Shown: piece by piece, positions 58,001 to 64,000 of the stretch
How the letters are laid out: every line of letters begins with the position of its first letter
How positions within the stretch are numbered: position 1 is the stretch's first letter
Assembly: GCA_963457665.1 (NCBI GenBank)
Contig: OY735233.1
Location: forward strand, 43,800,892-43,864,891
Reading direction: 5' to 3'
Source of the DNA: Thysanoteuthis rhombus
Taxonomy: Eukaryota; Mollusca; Cephalopoda; Oegopsida; Thysanoteuthidae
DNA: 64,000 nt
Made by a program: the position numbers and the translations under genes
The notes under the pieces: generated by a model
What the model saw: the letters and a program-made list of their open reading frames with translations, nothing else
What the model was told of the DNA's origin: nothing
Databases searched by the model: none

Positions 58001-60359
58001 TGTGATATTTATTATAATTTACAACCTGTCAGTCTCTCTGTAACATAACAAGCATGAAGAGCAGAAAGGGGTAATTCAAACACACAAACAAAGAATTGGC
58101 CATTCTGCTATGTGTATGTGTTTGTTTGACGGCTGCTGATGATATAACTACAACTACTACTACTTGCTGATTTGTCAATCTTATTTTTCATTCAAAATGA
58201 CTACAAAAATTTTAGTTACCAATACCTTTTGAATTACATACTTACACAACACACAGCTGTAGGTATAATGTCAGAAAAGCAACAGGCATTTACTAGTCTA
58301 GAAAAGTTGTAAATGTTTCAACTTTTCTTTTAAATTCATGGTAAAAATTCACTGCAATTCAGTTTGAATGAAAAAAGAAAAAGTTTAGAAATTTTTTTTT
58401 CAACAGTAATTTTTGTGCTTTTAATTCATTAAGCATTAGAACCTCCTGAGAATTCGTTAGTCTTTAAAAAATAATCAATTTTTTCAATGGTTTTAGCCTG
58501 TGGGTTCAATTTACAATGAAAGTATTACAATTTAAACTGGACTGTTACTTTTTGTCTCTTGTATGGAAGTGAGGCTTCAAAGTATATTGTTACTTCACTT
58601 ATGAAAGTTGCTATTTAGGCATCTTCTTTTTTTGTGCTTTCATTAAGGTCAGGGGAGGTGTAAATGGGGTTACCTGAAAAATCTGTATTCCCCTAACCCC
58701 AACCTCCAATCTCCAAAACCTTAATAAAAACACAAAAAATTACTTGGACTGATTAATTTTTTTTACAAAAATGGAAGTTAACGTAATGAGCATTATAATG
58801 AGAATTATAACCCTTGAATTATTTTTCTAAAACTTGAAGAAAATGCTATCTTTTCCATGGAGAAAATGCTATTTTCATTTCTGATTCCTTTCAGGGAAAT
58901 GTGTCTTTGGGACATCAGTGATGGTCGGTGCCTTGAGAGTAGCCGATTGCCCATTGTCCACACCCGAATCCAGGTAATACACTTGTCTTTTACTTCCATG
59001 TTATTGATCCTGAGTGTCCCCTTTGGTAGTGTAATGTCTACCTCATGCAAAGAGATCCCCGTGTTCAATTTTTAGTAGGAGCTTGGAGAAACTCTTCATT
59101 AAGCCTTTGATACACAACAATAATGTAACAATTTTGATTACTTTATTCATTATGAACAAAATGGTGGAATTGTTTTTAGGATCTGATTGTTTGGACTTGG
59201 TATGACAATAGAAGCATTAAATATTTGAAATATTTTTAATGTTCTTTTGTTAGAAATTTCAAGAAACATTTACTAGAAAGTGTCAACCAGAACTGCCAAC
59301 ATAGGTTTCTTCAGTTTCTAAGGTTGTCAGGCTATCTATGTATGTGTTATGTATACAGGCTGCACAAATGGATCTAAAAGCTTGAAGATTCAAATTTTGA
59401 CTCCTTGTTATGTCTAGAATAACATAACATGAACAAAATAAATTTTATGGGACAAGGGTTCAATTTACAATGTACATTTATGCTAAATTGCTCCCTTAAT
59501 TAGTGTCTGGCAGCATTCACTCTTGTTTTTTGTAAATTCTTTAGTGTCCACTGCTCAACAAAAGGCAAGAGAAGTAACTTATTCATTGTTCACCCCTTAT
59601 CCCAATCTTTTAATTGATCACCTTCAATACAGCATGCTGCCAAAAGACATTGATCGCATGAGGGTTCCTATTGAGTGATTAACTTGACCTGTCTTTAATG
59701 TTCCTTTTGAGTTTTTGTAATTGAATGTTTCTTTTTCTGTTTCTCAGCCCTACCGATTCAGTGGTAGAAGTGATGTTCAGCTCGTCTGCAATGGATATTA
59801 CCCAGAGATCCATATCATGGATCCATTTGGATTTGAAATCTTGTTCTCTTTACATTCCAAAGTAACTCCGGATTGGATAAGTGCCTGCTGTATTCTCAAA
59901 CCAGTCAAAGGAGAAGGTACGTTACTATGGATAGATACATTACTGTCTCATCTTCCTCAATTCTTATATGGTATAGATATGCTGGTATTTCTATCATCTT
60001 TCTCAATTCTTATATGGTATAGTTCTGAGAGAGATCTCACTTGAATAATAGTTTTACATTTTACGTCTTTTAAAAAATTTTTTTTTATTCCAATCAAAGA
60101 TTTTGAAATTCGTAAATGTGAATTTTGTTGTCAAACTCCGAGAGTTGACTTAATCATTGTGAATTCATTCTGAGATCTTATAATTTCAATAATCGGAATT
60201 TGAGAATTTTGAATATAAAACATGTTTAAGAGAGGGAAGGGAAACAGAAAGAATAATGTCATGATGTCATGTAGTGTCAATGTGCGTTTGTGAGTTCTCA
60301 GTCTTAATTGTAAACTTTGAACTTTTGTTATGAAAAATATCATTTTTATGAAATAACAA

Positions 60360-60391
<32 letters not shown>

Positions 60392-63300
60392 TTTATTTAT
60401 TTTTCTTTCCGATGAAAACTGCCTTACTACTAACGGTGTCATTGAAATGGTTAATATGATAACAGAATCATTAAAGAATGTGAGATCATAAGAATTTTAA
60501 AAAGGCAGTAGACATTTGTCCATTGTGGTATTCACCCCCAAATTTTATTCATGATTACAAATAAACTTCAATTTTATACTGTGTTTCTGTGGCCAAATGG
60601 TCTGGTATGTTCAGCAAGGCAATCAGTAGATTTTGAGATCGAATCCAACTGGGAGCAAAACATTCTTTTTTCCTCACTTTTGAGGTCAGTTGCAGGCTAA
60701 CCATTAGGCTGAGTAGGCTTTTCCTTTCTTTCTTGCTCTCAATGCTAGTGGCGGACTAACTATGAGGCTGAGTAGGCCCTCGCTTTCTTTCTTTTGTTAA
60801 ACTCTTAATATTGAGTTTTGACTTTACTTTTGTATGTAAAAATGATGGATGACAATGACCAGAAGGATAAGGAGTGATGTCATTCATGAATAACGGTGAC
60901 ACAGTGATGTACAGAAAAACTGATGACAAATCTGCTCCCACTTCTAAAACCCAAATCAGGTTGACTTGTTCTGCTTCTAAAATTAACGAATCCCATTTAG
61001 AGGAACTCCCAATAAAGGAGTTGAAATGAGACTCGTAGTTTGGGAATTATATTGTGTGGAGAAATTAATTCTTTTTTGTCAACTTTTTGGATTTTAATGA
61101 AGCAAGGGAGCTTGATCTTTGCACAACCAATCTTGTTGATTATGAAAACCCACGGTAACTATCTTAAAAAATGAGTTATTTCCCTTGACAATGTTCATTG
61201 TATTGGCGTTTGTCGCAATGCCATTATCTCAGAACTCTTGAAGAGAACAGCGTGAACACTGAAACATTTAGAGTCATAACCCAGAAATAAATGCCATCCG
61301 ATCTTGTTGACTTGTTCCCAGATTTATTGATAGTTTTATTAATCAATTTGTCAAAAAGCTTAGTGTTCGGTTAAAGTCATGTGGTTTTCATCCGAACACA
61401 TCATCATCAAAAATCTGCAATGCATTCTCTTAAAATGTTCATCTTTTAGACTGGTTGCCAAACAAGAGCCCAGTCCTCCCTGCTATTTACCTGTAGCAGG
61501 TTGGAGAAAAGATGGATTCATGCCTTTCCTAAAGGCACAAGTGTGAACTGAATGCCAACTGTCTCAGCCAGAGTTTGAATTCAATTGGCCAAATCCATTT
61601 GCTGTGCTACTGTCCATTAGGCCACGTGTACCTTCAAATTGTAAATCGTAATGTCTATTTTCTGATTTCAGATGATGTTGTTGTAGCAGTTTCCAATTCT
61701 GGGGCAGTGAAAGTGTGGAGCTTGTCTGGTGAAGAAACTAAGGTGAGAAACGTAAGAACAACTTAAATATTATTCCTATCTTGTAAAATTGAATCACCAT
61801 AGCCTGCATGTGTACCAGAAGTAGAAATCTAAAACTATCTTTAAAAAATAGATTTTTTTTAGTCTAAGAAAAAAAATAGCATGAGATTTGGGCATTGTTG
61901 GTCCAAAATGACCATGAAAATCATTTTGATGTCAGGAAGGAAAATGTTTTTCTAGATTTTGTATAGTGATGTACTCCTGCAAATTTTCATGGTGGTTGTT
62001 CCCAAAAATGTGACCCAGAGCACCTGGAGACACAGACATACAGATGAGCAAAGGGAGAAGAACCTGTAGCCTACTTTGGCTGGTTGGTCAGGCAGGCAAT
62101 TTGTGGGGCTATGGTGATTTGATGATAAGCTGCTAACTCCTCTCTTCTGTTCAAACTGAATATGATTACTGCAAATTTTCTATTGTATATATAATAAATA
62201 AATAATTATAAAAATATATTTTTTAGTATAAATGTATTTATTTATTAGAATCAAATAAGCCCATTTTATGTGAGATAAATTTTGTAGATATGTAAGATTT
62301 GTCAGTTTAGTTCAGTCGGTAAGATACCAGTCTACCAATCATTTGACTAATAATGAACCAAATTAAAGAGAAATATAACATTTTTAAAGAGCAAAACAAA
62401 CTGAAAATTTGGACTTTTTTTCCAGATGATCCAATCTCTTTGTTACATCTTTGACGTTAATACAATGTTTCGGCTGAATCATCTCCATATAAAAGTTGAA
62501 ATGTTAACAACTCTTCTCAGAGTTAGAGACGTACTGAAAATTGTCTTGGATAACTTAGTTACTTACTACTGATCCCAGTTGAAGTTGATTTTTCTAATTC
62601 ATCATATGTTTAGAACTTAAATCCCTACAGTGGAGTCAACTCGATTTTCCCCTGGTAACAACAATGACCCTCATCAGTATTAGATCTGTTAAAAGCTATT
62701 GCGGAAGCGAAATTTGGCATGCAATCTCATTAGAAGATTGATAAAGAAATATTGGGATCACCAAACCCCGCTTCCCTAACAAGCCACCTTATTGTGTTCA
62801 GTTTATATCTCAAATTGTCTCAAACTATATCTAGAACTATCTCGATTTTAATGCAATTTGTCTAGAAGAATATTTAGATTCTATTTCTTCAATCTCCTTC
62901 CATGGCCAAAATTAAAGATCTTTTTGAGTTAAATGATAACAGTTTTTACAGGAGTTAAAATATTTTCCCATTTCATCAGCTAAGTCATTTAATCTTCAGT
63001 CAGAGTGGTATTTAGCCCTGAAGTAGCCTGTCATGTTTTAAAAATATTTACAATTCTTATAAAAGTTTTGTATACAAATCTTCATGGAAGCAAGAAATGA
63101 ACTTCTCTCTCTCTTTCTTTTTCTTTCCAAAAGTACAAACCTATTTATGAAGATGAATCCAAACAAATCCGTTGCTTGAATGCACAGACCCTCCGATGCT
63201 GTCCATATAACCAGAGAACCGTTCTGATTGTGTGCTCAAAGTATTGGCAGGTAAGTGTGTTAATTCTCTTAAATCTCAGCGACTGTAGATATAGACCCCA

Positions 63301-64000
63301 TTCCCCACTCACCCCCTGTCCATTCCTCTACCACTGACCACTGCTGACCATGCATTATAACACTTAGTAAAAAAAAAAATTTAAATCAGGGGTTCTCAAA
63401 CCTGGGTTCGCGTACTCCTACCATGCGTGTTAAATCTTCGTCTCTAGACGGAATTCTGTGTTTGGTAAATGAAAATTTGGCAGTATAAAAATTGCCAAGT
63501 GAGTGCAGATATGCTTAAACATTTTGGCTTTTTTCAAAGCATTTTTGGCCATTTCTAACCATTGTAAGCATCTTTCTTCCATTTTTTTGGCTATTTTAAA
63601 AAATCTAGCGCTTTTTGGCTGTCTAACTTGCACAGAAATATTTTTTGAGTTGGCAACACTGAGTTTCAATCTTAGCCATTTTTTTCTGCTAACCTCCATG
63701 CCCTAAGGGTATGTAAGAGATATGGAATATGGGAAGTTTGTAAAAACACTTGGAATTTGCGTGTCTTTCAAACGTAGCATACAGCTGGCAACACTGCGTT
63801 GATCAGAAGAATCATTCCGTGTAATCAAGCATCTTTGGTTTGCAGGCATATCTGCACTCATTCAACTTTCTGTGCCTTTTTTTTTTTTGTGTAAAACAAA
63901 TTTTGTTGAAAACTGATAATTGAGAATAATACACGGTTGTGTCTCCTGGAAACTGTGCCTAGAATTGAGCTACTTATTGGTAGAAGCCATGCTAATCTAT
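54936..64000 (+). CDS. WDR7: WDR7 / Rabconnectin-3 beta, 5' part of gene
   Basis: Large WD40-repeat protein that, with DMXL/Rabconnectin-3 alpha, promotes V-ATPase assembly on endosomes and synaptic vesicles. Coding exons: 54936-55097, 57251-57357, 58895-58973, 59748-59916, 61672-61742 and 63134-63250. All have gt-ag borders and joining phases agree (0, 2, 0, 1, 0, 0), giving 235 residues. The start MGTSGNLVVPIVLWG aligns with the MAGNS.V.PIVLWG start of the family. WD motifs include IVTGCNDGQIVIWE, VVSSSENGEMCLWDISDG and VVAVSNSGAVKVWSLSG; RCLNAQTLRCCPYNQRTVL is strongly like the fly protein. The family usually has about 1,500 residues, so most of the gene lies beyond the window. No break is visible; it looks functional. 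Confidence 0.95.
55660..56300 (+). mobile_element. LINE 3' end relic in WDR7 intron 1
   Basis: Frame pieces: NLPYEKSLEKLKQATPRERR, ISGDTIQTSKIIKGIDNIP, then (56111-56308) KFFLQRVVNNWNKLMDQDPG and AKTVNSFKNEHD. This is the conserved tail of CR1/L2/Jockey-like elements, better kept than the copy at 44390-44770. One or more frame changes separate the pieces and the reverse transcriptase core is absent. Confidence 0.72.
56790..57170 (-). repeat. family R1 repeat, copy in WDR7 intron 1
   Basis: cacaacagattggtttaaac, gttttctgacatatatat, ccattcat, gggggttcaatatacaatgc, tcattgatcacccc occur in the family order. It ends 80 bases before exon 2. Confidence 0.77.
57251..57357 (+). CDS. WDR7: WDR7 coding exon 2
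   Basis: IYPRHMLFGHTASICCLSLG to SSSENG; the Gly codon is split (two bases here). Acceptor gacttttcag, donor gtaagt. Confidence 0.94.
57786..57893 (+). other. imperfect hairpin in WDR7 intron 2
   Basis: cccaaca at 57786 pairs with tgttggg ending 57893, and aattgagt pairs with actcaatt around a 14-base loop, with partial pairing between. About 108 bases in all. It could be a small fold-back element or a hairpin RNA; no second copy is seen. Confidence 0.4.
58495..58560 (-). repeat. family R1 fragment
   Basis: gggttcaatttacaatgaaa and ttttgtctctt match the middle of R1 only. Confidence 0.5.
58895..58973 (+). CDS. WDR7: WDR7 coding exon 3
   Basis: Completes the Gly codon, then EMCLWDISDGRCLE to HTRIQ, phase 0 at its end. 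Acceptor attcctttcag, donor gtaata. Confidence 0.94.
59270..59695 (-). repeat. family R1 repeat, copy in WDR7 intron 3
   Basis: gggttcaatttacaatgtac, ctcaacaaaaggcaagagaa, tcattgttcacccctta, cagcatgctgccaaaagaca and ttgagtgattaac follow the family order, ending 53 bases before exon 4. Confidence 0.78.
59748..59916 (+). CDS. WDR7: WDR7 coding exon 4
   Basis: PYRFSGRSDVQLVCNGYYPE through SKVTPDWISACC to KGE; ends after one base of the next codon. Acceptor gtttctcag, donor gtacgt. Confidence 0.94.
60365..60391. repeat. TA microsatellite in WDR7 intron 4
   Basis: About 13 TA units. Confidence 0.9.
60590..60675 (+). repeat. tRNA-like SINE head in WDR7 intron 4
   Basis: tgtggccaaatggtctgg (A-box region) and gagatcgaatccaactggg (B-box region) are spaced like a tRNA of the long-arm type. 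A body with a 60-base duplicated segment follows (60678-60795, sharing ggctgagtaggc and ctttctttctt). Confidence 0.6.
61495..61660 (-). repeat. tRNA-like SINE (family I), copy 2
   Basis: On the minus strand acgtggcctaatggacagta is a good A-box region and gaattcaaactctgg a B-box-like region. It shares the body aggcatgaatcc with 46985-47155. It ends 12 bases before WDR7 exon 5. Confidence 0.6.
61672..61742 (+). CDS. WDR7: WDR7 coding exon 5
   Basis: DDVVVAVSNSGAVKVWSLSG then EETK, one WD blade edge. Acceptor tctgatttcag, donor gtgaga. Confidence 0.93.
61855..62115 (+). repeat. family H repeat, copy in WDR7 intron 5
   Basis: Reverse complement of 45690-45990: gggcattgttggtccaaaat, tgcaaattttcatg, gtagcctac, ggctggttggtc and ttgtggggctatgg. 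Confidence 0.7.
62150..62350 (+). repeat. tRNA-like composite SINE (family G), partial copy 3
   Basis: tataaatgtatttatttatt is followed by gataaattttgtag and the A-box region cagtttagttcagtcggtaa; the B box is decayed and the downstream part is missing. Confidence 0.65.
62620..63010. repeat. family C dispersed repeat in WDR7 intron 5
   Basis: Shares cctggtaacaacaatgaccc and the farther agctaagtcatttaa block with 32080-32430 in RpL36 intron 3. Confidence 0.6.
63134..63250 (+). CDS. WDR7: WDR7 coding exon 6
   Basis: YKPIYEDESKQIRCLNAQTL to VLIVCSKYWQ, 39 codons, phase 0 at both ends, donor gtaagt. The acceptor ttctttccaaaag is weaker than the others. The next exon (IYDAGD-like in relatives) is not in the window. 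Confidence 0.94.
63387..63710 (+). repeat. hAT-like end followed by family E copy 2
   Basis: caggggttctcaaacctggg is a classical hAT-type end. From 63420 the sequence matches 3385-3670 (gttaaatc, aaatttggcagt, tttttgagttggcaacactg), whose core is the 23020-23242 MITE in reverse. This suggests one mobile element nested within another. Confidence 0.6.

Noticed and set aside
60131-60442. Minus-strand frame of 103 codons
   Set aside because: It crosses a TA microsatellite in a WDR7 intron and has no recognisable motif.
1-64000. Retrovirus, LTR retrotransposon or Polinton remnants
   Set aside because: No protease, integrase, capsid, envelope or paired LTR signal was noticed. The only reverse transcriptase motifs belong to an RTE-type LINE.

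Overview
The window looks like nuclear DNA of an arthropod: AT-rich, intron-bearing, and packed with transposon relics. Two host genes are secure, both on the + strand. One is the ribosomal protein gene RpL36 (eL36), about 28413-32640, with a non-coding first exon that begins in a pyrimidine tract and three coding exons giving 112 residues. The other is the 5' part of WDR7/Rabconnectin-3B, 54936 to beyond the right edge, with six coding exons giving 235 residues, all phase-consistent. The WDR7 protein is closest, from memory, to the insect Rbcn-3B sequence. The exact order (crustacean, copepod, chelicerate) cannot be settled from the sequence alone.

Layout. 1-5200: a pogo/Tigger-type transposase gene with a changed first catalytic Asp, followed by a 150-bp tandem duplication and several dispersed repeats. 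5200-8500: a 5S rRNA-derived unit, a tRNA-derived SINE and a decayed RTE-type LINE. 10100-13000: a fold-back element, a possible MADF/BESS-type ORF, a 25-bp minisatellite and a decayed PIF/Harbinger nuclease. 15448-17595 (minus): a long open hAT transposase gene of the TTF-zinc-finger/ZMYM1-like group. 19000-28200: MITEs (one piggyBac-like with TTAA ends, one hAT-like with a perfect 8-bp target duplication), a degenerate TGACCT-rich tandem array, and copies of a high-copy family here called R1. 28400-32650: RpL36. 36800-54900: mariner-type relics, hAT-like and fold-back MITEs, SINEs, LINE tails and TA microsatellites. 54936-64000: WDR7, whose introns hold a LINE tail, R1 copies and SINEs.

No retrovirus, LTR element, Polinton, CRISPR array or true tRNA gene was recognised. 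The two host genes have no evident functional link. Most remaining sequence is explained by at least ten repeat families that recur inside the window, often on opposite strands; the family letters used below (R1, B-K) are local labels.
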